Shown here in pieces: positions 17,572 to 26,453 of a DNA stretch of 43,101 nt; position 1 is the stretch's first letter, and the number at the start of each line of letters is the position of its first letter. The stretch spans positions 1 to 43,101 of the forward strand of contig SXKJ01000105.1 in assembly GCA_005778115.1 (NCBI GenBank). Direction: 5' to 3'. The notes beneath the pieces are model-generated. The model was given only the letters and a program-made list of their open reading frames with translations, did no database searches and was not told the origin of the DNA. A program made the translations under genes and the position numbers. The stretch is from Planctomyces sp. (lineage in GTDB: Bacteria > Planctomycetota > Planctomycetia > Planctomycetales > Planctomycetaceae).

Positions 17572-18075
17572 ATGCCCCAGCCACTTGCTGATTTTTCGCA
17601 GTTTGATTTCGAGCACCCGTTGTTCGATCTGGACGCTATCCGTGAGGTCAACCCACAACGATTCGAAATGGAGCACCTCACGGCCATCGTGCATGTCGAC
17701 ACGAGCAAGCATTTGGTCGTGGGCTACAAGGACGTGACCGATCACGAATTCTGGATTCGCGGCCACATGCCGGATTATCCGTTGATGCCGGGCGTCATCT
17801 TGTGTGAGGCCGCCGCGCAGCTCGCCGGGTTTTATGCTCGCAAGTACAAAATTCTCGGTGGCGACTACCTGGGATTCGGCGGAATGAATGAGGTGCGATT
17901 CCGCGCTCCCGTGTATCCGAATAGCCGTTTGATCTTGGCGGCTCAAGTCACCAAGGTTCGGCCGAATCGATTGTCCGAGTACAACTTTCAAGGCTTCGTG
18001 GACGGCAAAATGGTATTCAGCGGCAACATGATCGGCGTGCCGATCCACCGCGGACAGAAGAGCGAGCCGACCTAA
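17572..18075 (+). CDS. 3-hydroxyacyl-ACP dehydratase, FabZ/FabA-like hotdog protein
   Basis: A 167-residue hotdog-fold protein. The FabZ active-site pattern H-x-P-x-x-P-x-x-P-G-x-x-x-x-E is seen as RGHMPDYPLMPGVILCE, with catalytic H65 and E79. The helix after it (AAAQLAGFYARKY) and the strand GFGGMNEVRFRAPVYP also fit. Such enzymes dehydrate 3-hydroxyacyl-ACP in fatty-acid synthesis in the cytoplasm. The protein has an N-terminal extension of about 40 residues relative to a minimal FabZ, and no other fatty-acid gene is adjacent, so it may be a second copy with a special acyl substrate. The start ATG 17572 is preferred to TTG 17560. Confidence 0.85.
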   Translation: MPQPLADFSQFDFEHPLFDLDAIREVNPQRFEMEHLTAIVHVDTSKHLVVGYKDVTDHEFWIRGHMPDYPLMPGVILCEAAAQLAGFYARKYKILGGDYLGFGGMNEVRFRAPVYPNSRLILAAQVTKVRPNRLSEYNFQGFVDGKMVFSGNMIGVPIHRGQKSEPT

Positions 18076-18076
18076 C

Positions 18077-18172
18077 CTTTGTCAGACAACCCATCAGCCG
18101 CTGGGCGCTAGCCCGCAGTTCTTCAGAAAAACCGGACTCTAGCGCGTTCCGGCTCATAGTTTTCTGACAAAG
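18077..18172. repeat. composite palindromic element
   Basis: The outer arms CTTTGTCAGA (18077-18086) and TCTGACAAAG (18163-18172) are exact complements. Inside, the right half (ccggactctagcgcgttccg) matches the family-3 arm found at 36940-36968, while the left half (agccgctgggcgctagccc) matches a different repeat. The halves do not pair well with each other, so it looks like a recombinant of two palindromes. It starts 2 bp after the FabZ-like stop and ends 12 bp before trmB. Confidence 0.75.
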
Positions 18173-18184
18173 CCTTGCTCTCCC

Positions 18185-18829
18185 ATGCCTGATGTCGTTG
18201 ATCTCCGTCCACACTTCCTTTGCTTCGACGATGTTTTGTCCTACGTCGCGGCGGATGGTCTTTTGGATTGGACCAAGCTGTTCGGCAACGCGAATCCGGT
18301 TGAACTCGACGTCGGCTGCGGTCGCGGCATGTACCTGTTTAACGCCAGCACAACTCAACCAGAGCGGAACTTTCTGGGCGTGGAACTCGACTTCACGGAA
18401 GGCCGGCGCGGCGCGAAGCGGCTGGTCAAACGCAATCAACCGAATGCTCGCGTGATCGGCGGTGATGCGAACTATCTGCTCGACCGATTGATCCGCCCGG
18501 CTTCCTTATCGGCGGTGCATGTTTATTTCCCGGACCCTTGGTGGAAGCGTAAGCATCGCCGTCGGCGACTGTTCACGGATCTTTTTGCCGATCGAGTGGC
18601 TCGTGTGCTGGCACCGGGCGGATGGCTCCACATGTGGACCGACGTGGAAGACTATTTCGAGATTGTCCGAGCGCTGATGGAACATCATCCGCTCTTCGAG
18701 ACCATGCCACCTCCGACCGAGCGTGTCGCGGCCAATGATCTCGACTATCAGACCAGCTTCGAGCGCACGCGCCGCGTCGCGGGTTTGCCCATTCATCGTG
18801 GTCTGTGGCAGCGCTGTTGCGATCTGTGA
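18185..18829 (+). CDS. trmB: tRNA (guanine-N7-)-methyltransferase
   Basis: A 214-residue SAM-dependent methyltransferase that makes m7G46 in the variable loop of tRNA. The SAM-binding motif is [14 protein letters not shown] (about 39-52), followed by FLGVELD. The TrmB hallmark [17 protein letters not shown] lies at about 111-127, and the C-terminal [11 protein letters not shown] matches the conserved T-x-FE-x-R/K substrate segment. Length fits the family (about 210-240). The preceding composite palindrome probably separates its mRNA from the FabZ-like gene. Confidence 0.95.
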   Translation: MPDVVDLRPHFLCFDDVLSYVAADGLLDWTKLFGNANPVELDVGCGRGMYLFNASTTQPERNFLGVELDFTEGRRGAKRLVKRNQPNARVIGGDANYLLDRLIRPASLSAVHVYFPDPWWKRKHRRRRLFTDLFADRVARVLAPGGWLHMWTDVEDYFEIVRALMEHHPLFETMPPPTERVAANDLDYQTSFERTRRVAGLPIHRGLWQRCCDL

Positions 18830-19123
18830 AAACCCTGGTGCTACGTCAGGTCTTGAATTTGGAGTAGCCGCGCTCGCCAGTGCGTGGGAAACATCCAACG
18901 ATTTCCTCACGTTTTGGCAAACGTGGCCACCACGACAACCCCAATTCTTTGGCGTGACAGAGCGCCCTGCGGCTGATTTAACGAGCCCGAATTCCTAGTC
19001 GCGACACAGCACTTGAGTTCGGCTTGGCGGTGAATTCTGAATCGATGCAATTCGCACGGTTGCCGGTTACTCTGCTCGCCCGCTGATGGCTGACGACGAA
19101 CCTCTGCAACAAGGTGCCGCGCG

Positions 19124-21271
19124 ATGGTCTGTTCTTGTTCCAAGTGTTGGTGGGTAACGCTCAGTCTGCTGGCATTTTCGCTGGGAACTCGCGGGGCAGC
19201 GGCGCAGGAGACCGAAGCGAAGACTAAGCCGCGGTCCGTCTCGCCGGTCGATATCAAGCCGGAGCCGCGAAAGATTGCTCCCGGAGCGCCGTTGAGCGTC
19301 CGCACGTTGGTGCTGCGTCCGCCGCAAATCTCCAATGTCTTGAGTTGGACCATCGAGTCGAAGCGACATCGCGGTTATTTGATCACGGTCGCAATCAGTC
19401 CGGATGACAAGCAGATTGCGACCGGAGGGTTGGATGGCATCATTCGGATCTGGGACGCCGCAACGGGCGAGTTTCAAAAAGCATTGGTTGGCCACGACAG
19501 CTATATCTACGACTTGGCGTGGTCTCCGGACGGTCGCACGTTGGCTTCGGGAGGATCATTCGATGCGACAACGAGGCTTTGGGACGTGCGATCGGGTTTG
19601 ACTCTGCGGACCCTGAAGCATCCGGCGTGGGTCTCGAAGGTCGTGTGGTCGCCGGATGGACGAACGTTGTTGGCCAGCGGCGGAGAGAGCGGCATCGCCA
19701 AGTTCTGGGACGTCGCGACCGGTGCCGAGCGAGGCAAGGTCGAGCATGGTCGCTATGTGTTGAGCAGCGTGTGGTCTCCCGATGGATCGGCGGTCGCCTT
19801 CACTTGCACCGGGCAAGCGGCGCAGATGTTCGACACAGCGGAGTTCAAAGTCATTCGATCGTTTGGCGATGGAGTCAACGAAACGAATTACTCATCGGCG
19901 TGGTCTCCCGACAGCAAGCGGCTGGCGGTGGCGACAAGCGTTGGCACGAAAATCTGGGACGCGGATTCGGGCGATTTGAAAGAAACGCTCGCCGGGGCGA
20001 TGACCACGGTGGCGTGGTCGCCGGATGGCACTGTGCTCGCGACGGCGTACTCTGGCAATGCGGTGCAGACTTGGAATACGTCCGATTGGAAGCTCATCAA
20101 AGCCTTGCCGCTAGGAGCATCGGGACTATTGTGGACGAACGATGGCAGCAAGCTCTGCCTGATGACGTCGTCGAACGTCACGCTGTGGGATCGGCCGGCC
20201 GATAAGGCTCTACCGACGCTCGACGCGACGGGGCCGGCCTCGCGCGTGATGTGGACGACCGGCAAGATCATGGCGTCGGGGATCGGCACGCCGGTGGTCT
20301 CGTTGTGGGACATTGCTTCGGGCAAGCTGCTGCGAAAGTTGGAAGGACACACCGGCACGATCACGGCTCTGGCTTGGGCCGCCAATGACAAGACGCTCGC
20401 GTCATGCGCGACCGATAAGACGATTCGCATCTGGGATGCACAGAAGGGCGAACTCATTAAGAAGCTCGAAGGTCATACGGAGAGCGTGGCCGCGATTGCC
20501 TGGGCTCCGAACAGTAAGTCGCTCGCGAGCGGCAGCTATGATAAGACCGTGCGGTTGTGGGACACCGTTACCGGCAAATCAACCAAGACATTTGAGGGAC
20601 CGACGGTCGCCGTCACCCTCATGGACTGGAACGGCAAGATGCTGGTCGCCGGCGGCCCCAGCAACATGATCTATGTCTGGAACACGACCTCCGGCCAACT
20701 GGTTCGCAAGCTGGAAGTGTCGGGAGCGGCACAGTCGATGTCCTGGTCTCCGGACGGAAAGGTCGTCGCGACAGGTGGCGTGGATGATTCGCTGCGGATC
20801 ATGAATCCCGCCAACGGAGCGATTCTGTTCAAGCTCAGCTTGCCGGGCGACCCGCCCTCCGTGACCGCGCTGGCTTGGAGCGCGAAAGGGGAGACGATCG
20901 CTTCCGGCCGAGGCAATCATACGGCTCAGATTTGGAATCCGCAGAACGGCAAGGTGGCTCAGAACGTGCCGACGATGGCCCCCGTGCAACAGGTTATTTG
21001 GTCGGACACCAATCGCACGCTGGCGGTTGGGACCACTGATCGCTCGGTGCGTTTCTTTGATACCGCCACGGGCAAACTCCGCGCGACGCTGATCACCGAT
21101 CACGACCAAGTCCCCGCCATCAGCGCTGACGGCAACTACCGCGCCGATGCGGAACCGGAGTTGGTCTATGTCGTGCAGGCCGAGACCTCTCAAGACACTT
21201 ATTCTGTCGCCGACTTCGCGAAGAAGTTCCGTTGGAAGAATGCGCCGACCCAGGTCAAGCTTGCCGAGTGA
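19124..21271 (+). CDS. exported WD40-repeat protein with two predicted beta-propellers
   Basis: A 715-residue protein. After a signal sequence (residues 1-27, ending GAAAQ) and a Pro/Lys-rich linker there are about fourteen WD-type units, each ending in a variant of W-D/N-x-x-x-G: IRIWDAATG, TRLWDVRSG, AKFWDVATG, TKIWDADSG, VQTWNTSDW, VTLWDRPAD, VSLWDIASG, IRIWDAQKG, VRLWDTVTG, IYVWNTTSG, AQIWNPQNG and weaker ones. Fourteen repeats would make two seven-bladed propellers. It should serve as a protein-binding scaffold in the periplasm or at the cell surface. There is no enzyme domain. It stands alone, with 294 bp of unrecognised sequence upstream and a palindrome 12 bp after the stop. Confidence 0.9.
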   Translation: MVCSCSKCWWVTLSLLAFSLGTRGAAAQETEAKTKPRSVSPVDIKPEPRKIAPGAPLSVRTLVLRPPQISNVLSWTIESKRHRGYLITVAISPDDKQIATGGLDGIIRIWDAATGEFQKALVGHDSYIYDLAWSPDGRTLASGGSFDATTRLWDVRSGLTLRTLKHPAWVSKVVWSPDGRTLLASGGESGIAKFWDVATGAERGKVEHGRYVLSSVWSPDGSAVAFTCTGQAAQMFDTAEFKVIRSFGDGVNETNYSSAWSPDSKRLAVATSVGTKIWDADSGDLKETLAGAMTTVAWSPDGTVLATAYSGNAVQTWNTSDWKLIKALPLGASGLLWTNDGSKLCLMTSSNVTLWDRPADKALPTLDATGPASRVMWTTGKIMASGIGTPVVSLWDIASGKLLRKLEGHTGTITALAWAANDKTLASCATDKTIRIWDAQKGELIKKLEGHTESVAAIAWAPNSKSLASGSYDKTVRLWDTVTGKSTKTFEGPTVAVTLMDWNGKMLVAGGPSNMIYVWNTTSGQLVRKLEVSGAAQSMSWSPDGKVVATGGVDDSLRIMNPANGAILFKLSLPGDPPSVTALAWSAKGETIASGRGNHTAQIWNPQNGKVAQNVPTMAPVQQVIWSDTNRTLAVGTTDRSVRFFDTATGKLRATLITDHDQVPAISADGNYRADAEPELVYVVQAETSQDTYSVADFAKKFRWKNAPTQVKLAE

Positions 21272-21282
21272 TGCATTCTTCA

Positions 21283-21360
21283 GGCGAGCGGGGCGGCGTC
21301 AGCCCCCCGGTTCCTATTGGCCATCGCAATCACCGAGGGGCTGACGCCACCCCGCTCGCC
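21283..21360. repeat. palindromic element, family 1 (copy e)
   Basis: Arms of 29 nt pair at 27 positions; ends GGCGAGCGGGGCGGC and CACCCCGCTCGCC. It begins 12 bp after the WD40 stop and ends 30 bp before the stop of the convergent TolC gene, in the position of a bidirectional terminator. Confidence 0.9.
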
Positions 21361-21390
21361 AAAGGAATACACACGCTGGTTGCGCCAGGA

Positions 21391-23385
21391 TTATTGCTCC
21401 GGCATCTCGTCTTCCTCGTCCGGAGCAGCGGCCTTCACCGCTTCGCTGGCCGGAGCGGGTGGCATGATCAGAGTCGGTGACGCGGTCGGCAGCCCTTCCG
21501 CATCGGACGAACCAACACCGTCGATGAGCCACAGGTCGTTCTCGCCAGCCAGAGCACCACGCTCCAACTGCACGTTCTTCTGGGCGACGGCGTATTCGGC
21601 ACGCGACTGGTGATAACGCAGCTCGGATTCGACGACTCGCCGCTGAGCATCCAGGATGCGGTCGATATCGACGGGCAGTTGCTGTTCCTCTTCCGCTTGC
21701 AGAGACAGCAGCACTTCACGAGAGGCGATGTAGCGGTTGAGACTGTTTTGACAGGACTCGAACGCACGCACCGCGTCGGACAAAGCATTGCTCAGGTCGT
21801 GAATGACTTCTCGTTCTTGCTCGCGATGGACGGCTCGTTCGTGACACAGGGCGAGTTCCGCATTGGAGACTGCGGCATGCCCCTGCCGGAAACCGATGGG
21901 CATCGAGAATTCCATTCCGAGCAGCCATTCTTGATGCTCGAAGGTTCTTAGGTTGCCGATGGCGGAGACCGGAGTACCACCCCCTTGTGGGCCGCTGTAT
22001 TCCAGCAATTTGTCGCCGAAGCCTCGAATACGATACCGGGCGATCGCATCCAATTGGGGCAACAGAAAATTTTGAGCGGCTAGCAACTCCATCTCGCGGC
22101 GTTTCACCTTGAGCTGTTGCCGACGCAGTTCCGGTCGACGGGATAATGCTTCCTGCATGACGACTTCCCAGTCGTAGATGACTTCGGCTTCGTCGGGATC
22201 TTGAGTGGGACGTAACAGTGCGCCGTCGGTGATCGGCAGGCCGATCATGAATCGCAGGCGACGTTCGGTGACCTGGACGCCACCGTTGGCTCGCAAGGTG
22301 CCGCCTGTGCTTCCGTTGCGAGATTGAGTCCCTTGGAGCAACCGGCCAGAGAGCGAATCATCGACCTCTTGTTTGAAGCGGTAGTATTGCTCGCGGGCTT
22401 GAGCTTCTTTCGAGGCGGAGACTTGTTGAGCCTCTACCTGAGCTTTGACTTTGCGCCAGGATTCGAGTGCCCCATACATGGCTCGGCGCTTCGCGTCTAA
22501 GTCACGATAAGCGTAGTACAGATCCCAGTACACGTTGACCACGTTGCTGACATAGTCGCGAACCGAGATCTCAAAGTCAGTCTGCGTGACATCGGCGCTG
22601 ATTCGCGCCACCAAAATTCCGTTGTAAAGCCCCGGTGCGCCGCTGGGACCGGCGATGCGGTTGTACTGCAACCCACCTCCTGAAAGCAGCGGTTGCCGAG
22701 CTTCGGCCTCCGCGTAGTAGTTCCACGCACTGGGAAACAAGTTGCCTGGCGCGTTATTGCCATCCATATCGGAGACGTTGCGGAAGATCAGCAATGCACC
22801 GCTAGCCGTTCGCTTGGAAAGCTCCGCTTTGTACTCGTGAAAGTCCTGCTGGAACGTGTTGGTTCCACCGGCAAAGAATGAGTTGTTGTAGATGCGATCA
22901 TTTTCGCTGAAGTTCGCCGAAGCCTTGAACTGCGCATCGAACGCGCTCAATGCGGCATGCGTTCCGAATCGAGGATCGGTCTGTTGCAAACCAGGCGTGT
23001 AACGAGTGCGAACCCCTTCCGGCGTGCGGAGCATCGTCCCGCCGAGTTCTCGCAGGACTTCCGAATTCTCCAACGCAATCTGCAACACTTCGCCGACGCC
23101 GACGTCACGGTACTGAATCTCGGAGTTCTCACGCAGCGATTTCGAGGTGATCGGGGCGCTGGCATGGACCGTCGGATAGATTTCGGGAACTGGATTCTCC
23201 GCTTCAGCCGTGATCGAATCGATCTCGTCCGTGCTATTACCAACCGTCGTTTTCAGGGTGTCGTAGGTCGAACAACCGACGAGTCCCGCGAACGCAGCCG
23301 ACAGCAGCAGCAACACGGCCGCTCGTCCAAACGCAAAGCGACGCGGTGTTGTTCCTGAACGGATTAAGAATTGTCTCGCCGACAT
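21391..23385 (-). CDS. large TolC-family outer-membrane efflux protein
   Basis: A 664-residue protein, longer than classic TolC (about 490). It begins with an Arg-rich segment and a lipoprotein-like signal (LLLLSAAFAGLVGC, C38). An N-terminal extension of about 90 residues precedes the first TolC repeat (YRDVGVGEVLQIALENSEVLREL). The second repeat includes ALSRRPELRRQQLKVKRREMELLAAQNFLLPQLD and ELRYHQSRAEYAVAQKNVQLERG. The C-terminal tail is acidic and Pro/Ala-rich. It should form an export duct across the outer membrane. It diverges from the GAF-HlyD adaptor gene, which suggests the two form one export system; an inner-membrane pump gene is not present in the window. Confidence 0.9.
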   Translation of the reverse strand: MSARQFLIRSGTTPRRFAFGRAAVLLLLSAAFAGLVGCSTYDTLKTTVGNSTDEIDSITAEAENPVPEIYPTVHASAPITSKSLRENSEIQYRDVGVGEVLQIALENSEVLRELGGTMLRTPEGVRTRYTPGLQQTDPRFGTHAALSAFDAQFKASANFSENDRIYNNSFFAGGTNTFQQDFHEYKAELSKRTASGALLIFRNVSDMDGNNAPGNLFPSAWNYYAEAEARQPLLSGGGLQYNRIAGPSGAPGLYNGILVARISADVTQTDFEISVRDYVSNVVNVYWDLYYAYRDLDAKRRAMYGALESWRKVKAQVEAQQVSASKEAQAREQYYRFKQEVDDSLSGRLLQGTQSRNGSTGGTLRANGGVQVTERRLRFMIGLPITDGALLRPTQDPDEAEVIYDWEVVMQEALSRRPELRRQQLKVKRREMELLAAQNFLLPQLDAIARYRIRGFGDKLLEYSGPQGGGTPVSAIGNLRTFEHQEWLLGMEFSMPIGFRQGHAAVSNAELALCHERAVHREQEREVIHDLSNALSDAVRAFESCQNSLNRYIASREVLLSLQAEEEQQLPVDIDRILDAQRRVVESELRYHQSRAEYAVAQKNVQLERGALAGENDLWLIDGVGSSDAEGLPTASPTLIMPPAPASEAVKAAAPDEEDEMPEQ

Positions 23386-23860
23386 CCTTGTCGTTCCCGG
23401 TGCTGGGGGAGGGTTCTTCCGAGCGAATTCGCTCCAGATTCAACAGACACAATTTTGAGACACCACATCTCTGAGATGCCTCCCCTTAGTCATCGGCACT
23501 CGACTTTGCAGATGGGAGAAAATTTTCCGATTCTGCGGGTCGAAACGATCAATGTGACCTTTCCAGCGGCTCAACGGCGTCAGCCAGACAATTTGTGGAA
23601 GATGGGCAAACGCGCGGACTTGTCAGCACCACTCCGCGTTGTATCCCCAATCGGCAGCGAGGGCCGGGGCTCTCAGAATTGTGACGGCTTTGATTCATCC
23701 ACCATCGCTGACGCGTCGGGTTACAAAATTCGTCGCGAGACCGGAATCTGGATGTGAGCCCAACTTCTATTGTCCGCCGGGTTTTCCTGTCCTAAATCTT
23801 CCTGTCCCACGTCCGTTCGCCTCTCGCATCCCGCATTCTAAAGGTTTACCGTTCGGCCCC
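23386..23860. other. divergent intergenic region between TolC and GAF-HlyD genes
   Basis: This 475-bp stretch separates two divergent genes and must hold both promoters. No convincing -35/-10 pair can be assigned. A short direct repeat, TTCCTGTCC, occurs at 23784-23792 and 23799-23807, 15 bp apart, 54-77 bp before the adaptor start. The downstream frame is open back to 23639, but the extension has no protein-like composition or ribosome site. Confidence 0.55.
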
Positions 23861-25792
23861 ATGACCTTCCCTAGCCAATCGGAATCTGTCGCCCGCTCCG
23901 CGTCGCTGCTGGCCCGCGTGGATGGCTTGCTGGAACACGCCGAGACCTTGGCTCGGACAGCTGTCACCACGGGAGACTATTACCGGCAGGTGTTGGGGGA
24001 ATTAGCCGACATTTTGGAAGCCGACAGCCTGGCGGTTTGGTCGGCTCGCGACGACAGCGTGTCACTGCTTTTTGACACACGCAGTGAATTGGACCGAGAT
24101 CGGGTGGCCCAGGCGGTCGAGCCGATCGGCCGCTTGGAAGCCGACCGAACCGTCCTTGTCCCCCCCGGAGCCAATGGTCGACTACCGAACGCATTGGAGT
24201 TTGCCCGGTGCATCGCCTGTGTGTCGGTGGCTCCGTCGTTGCGCTTGGCGCTCGATGTCCGTTTGCCGGCGGCAGCTCAGCGCGGCGAAAACATCGCGGA
24301 CGTGGTCGCAGCCGTCGCGGCGATCGTGGTTGAGTTCCATCGCGGCCGACAGCTCGAGCGGATGTTTTCGTTGTCGGTCGAACGCGATCACGTCGCGTCC
24401 TTGTGCCAGACTTTGCACACCACTTTGAGTCGCCATCGCATCGCGCTCGATCTGGCCAATGAAGGCGCGGCCGCGTTGCGAGTCGATCGTGTCAGCGTGC
24501 TGCTGGCGTACGAATCGGGCTTCCGGCTGGAAGCGGCGACCTCGGTCAACGAAATCAACCACCGCGCAAATGCCAGTCGCGCGATCGAGCAGCTTGTCTT
24601 CGATGTTCGCCGCCAAGGTGTCGCGCTGCCGTGGACATCCGCTGGCGAACCGTCTGACGCGGCGAAAGCCTACTTGCAAGAATCCGGTGCGAACCGCGTT
24701 CGAGTCGAACCGCTCGGCGCACAGCCCGGCTCGTGGGACGAAGCCTGCGGCGCGGTTGTGTTGGAATCGTTCAGCAATACACCGCTCAATCCAGACTTCG
24801 ACGGCGTCGCCGAAGTCTGCCGCCATGCCGCGTCCGCGCTGGCCAACGCGGCGGCCCATGAGTCTCACAGCTTGCGGAGTCGATTGCTGAGCTGGAAAGC
24901 CCTGTCTCCCTCACGTCGCGCACGCACGATCGCGATGTCGATCGTCGGCGTCCTGCTCGCGCTAGCTCTGATCCCCACCGATTTTGAACTGGAGTCGCAG
25001 GGCCAAGTTCAACCGGCGCGGCGGCGGCACATTTATGCTCCCGCTGACGGCGTGATCAGGCAGGTCTCCGTCAACAACGTCGCAACCGTGGACGAAGGAG
25101 CGACGTTGGCGGTACTGCGAAATCCTGATCTGGAGCTCGAAGAGCAGCGCATCCGAGGCGAAATCGCCACGAGCAACGCGCGGTTGGCGGCGATCAGAGC
25201 GACTCGTGTCGATCACGATCGGCGGGCGACATCGACGTCGGCCGGACAACTTGCGGCGGAAGAGGAAGAACTCAAGCAAACGCTCGCCAGCCTGAGTCGC
25301 CAACTCGAAATCGTGAACCGCCGCGTTGCCGAGTTGACACTGCGCTCACCGATCGCCGGACAAGTGGTCCGCTGGGATTTGATCCGCTCACTGGAGTCGC
25401 GGCCGGTGCGGCAAGGACAATTACTGATGCAAGTCGTCGATCCCACCGGGCCGTGGCAACTCGAACTGCGGATCCCCGATCGCCATGTGCGACATGTCCT
25501 CGCCGCTCAAGCCGCCGCAAAAGAACCGAACCGATTGTCGGTTCGGTTCTTGTTCCGCATGTCTCCCAAGGCAACCTATTCGGCGACTCTGGATGACGTG
25601 CATCTCGCCACAGATCTCGATCAGGACGGCGAGCTCTCCACACGGGGCCTAGTCACGCTGAATCCGAAAGCCATTCCCGACCTGCGTCCCGGCTCCAGCG
25701 TGATCGCCAAGATCGACTGCGGCCGCCGCTCACTGGGTTACGTTTGGATGCGAGAGTTGCTCGAATTCCTGCAAACTCGCGTGCTGTTCTGA
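23861..25792 (+). CDS. GAF-domain/HlyD fusion membrane adaptor protein
   Basis: A 643-residue protein joining a cytoplasmic sensor to a periplasmic adaptor. Residues about 35-160 and 185-335 look like two GAF-type domains (EVCRHAASALANAA closes the second). One membrane helix lies at 356-372 (TIAMSIVGVLLALALIP). Then come a lipoyl-like half-motif (RRHIYAPADGVIRQVSV, 388-404), a coiled coil (425-492), the second lipoyl half (LTLRSPIAGQVVRWDL) and a beta-barrel (about 530-620). HlyD-type adaptors bridge an inner-membrane transporter to TolC; here the GAF part could couple export to a cytoplasmic ligand. The divergent TolC gene is the obvious partner. Start ATG 23861 is the first that opens the GAF region cleanly. 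Confidence 0.85.
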   Translation: MTFPSQSESVARSASLLARVDGLLEHAETLARTAVTTGDYYRQVLGELADILEADSLAVWSARDDSVSLLFDTRSELDRDRVAQAVEPIGRLEADRTVLVPPGANGRLPNALEFARCIACVSVAPSLRLALDVRLPAAAQRGENIADVVAAVAAIVVEFHRGRQLERMFSLSVERDHVASLCQTLHTTLSRHRIALDLANEGAAALRVDRVSVLLAYESGFRLEAATSVNEINHRANASRAIEQLVFDVRRQGVALPWTSAGEPSDAAKAYLQESGANRVRVEPLGAQPGSWDEACGAVVLESFSNTPLNPDFDGVAEVCRHAASALANAAAHESHSLRSRLLSWKALSPSRRARTIAMSIVGVLLALALIPTDFELESQGQVQPARRRHIYAPADGVIRQVSVNNVATVDEGATLAVLRNPDLELEEQRIRGEIATSNARLAAIRATRVDHDRRATSTSAGQLAAEEEELKQTLASLSRQLEIVNRRVAELTLRSPIAGQVVRWDLIRSLESRPVRQGQLLMQVVDPTGPWQLELRIPDRHVRHVLAAQAAAKEPNRLSVRFLFRMSPKATYSATLDDVHLATDLDQDGELSTRGLVTLNPKAIPDLRPGSSVIAKIDCGRRSLGYVWMRELLEFLQTRVLF

Positions 25793-25844
25793 CCGGTCGA
25801 TTGCCCACCGCCGAAAGCCATTCTCCCAAATCTTCAAAGCTCCG

Positions 25845-26453
25845 ATGACATCCAAACAAACCATCCTGTCCGCCATTCGCCGACACCAGTTACCAGAATC
25901 TCCGCTGCCGAGCCTCGACCAAGCATGGATTCAGTTCAACGACGCGCGCGCACAGTTTGCCTCGGTCTTGGAATCCGTAGGTGGCCGAGCGGTCATGGTC
26001 GCCGATCAGACGGCACTGAACTCCGAACTCTCCGCCATCTCCGAATGGCGTGACGCGAAAAAGACAATCTCGCTGGTCGAAGGAATTCAGGGCAACACGG
26101 ACCTCGCACAAGTCGACGATCCCCATGCGACGGAAGACATCGACTTCGCGATCCTGCCCGGTCAATTCGCCGTCGCCGAAAACGGAGCTGTCTGGATCAG
26201 CGACGATGGTGTGAGGCAGCGAGCGATCTACTTCATCGCCCAGCATCTTGCGCTGGTGGTCTCGTCAAACGACGTCGTGCCGAACATGCACGAGGCGTAT
26301 CGCCGCCTCTCGTTCGACTCACCGCGATTCGGGGCATTCATTTCCGGCCCCTCAAAGACCGCCGACATCGAACAGTCACTAGTCATCGGTGCTCATGGCC
26401 CCCGCTCAATGACCGTCTTCGTGGTTGGCGGAGTCCGCCTCGCTCAACGCTGA
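25845..26453 (+). CDS. LUD-domain protein, LutC-like
   Basis: A 202-residue protein of the lactate utilisation LUD family. The key C-terminal signature SGPSKTADIEQSLVIGAHGPRSM is present at about residues 166-188, with the mid-region motif AENGAVWISDDG. LutC works with LutA and LutB in oxidising L-lactate to pyruvate in the cytoplasm. Neither of those iron-sulfur partners lies beside it here, so its role may differ. It starts 52 bp after the adaptor gene stop and may be read from the same message. Its last 10 bp overlap the end of the convergent thioredoxin-like gene. Confidence 0.87.
   Translation: MTSKQTILSAIRRHQLPESPLPSLDQAWIQFNDARAQFASVLESVGGRAVMVADQTALNSELSAISEWRDAKKTISLVEGIQGNTDLAQVDDPHATEDIDFAILPGQFAVAENGAVWISDDGVRQRAIYFIAQHLALVVSSNDVVPNMHEAYRRLSFDSPRFGAFISGPSKTADIEQSLVIGAHGPRSMTVFVVGGVRLAQR

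Noticed and set aside
23639..23860. 74-codon N-terminal extension of the GAF-HlyD protein
   Set aside because: Starts without ribosome site, has no domain similarity, and crosses a direct repeat; ATG 23861 fits better.
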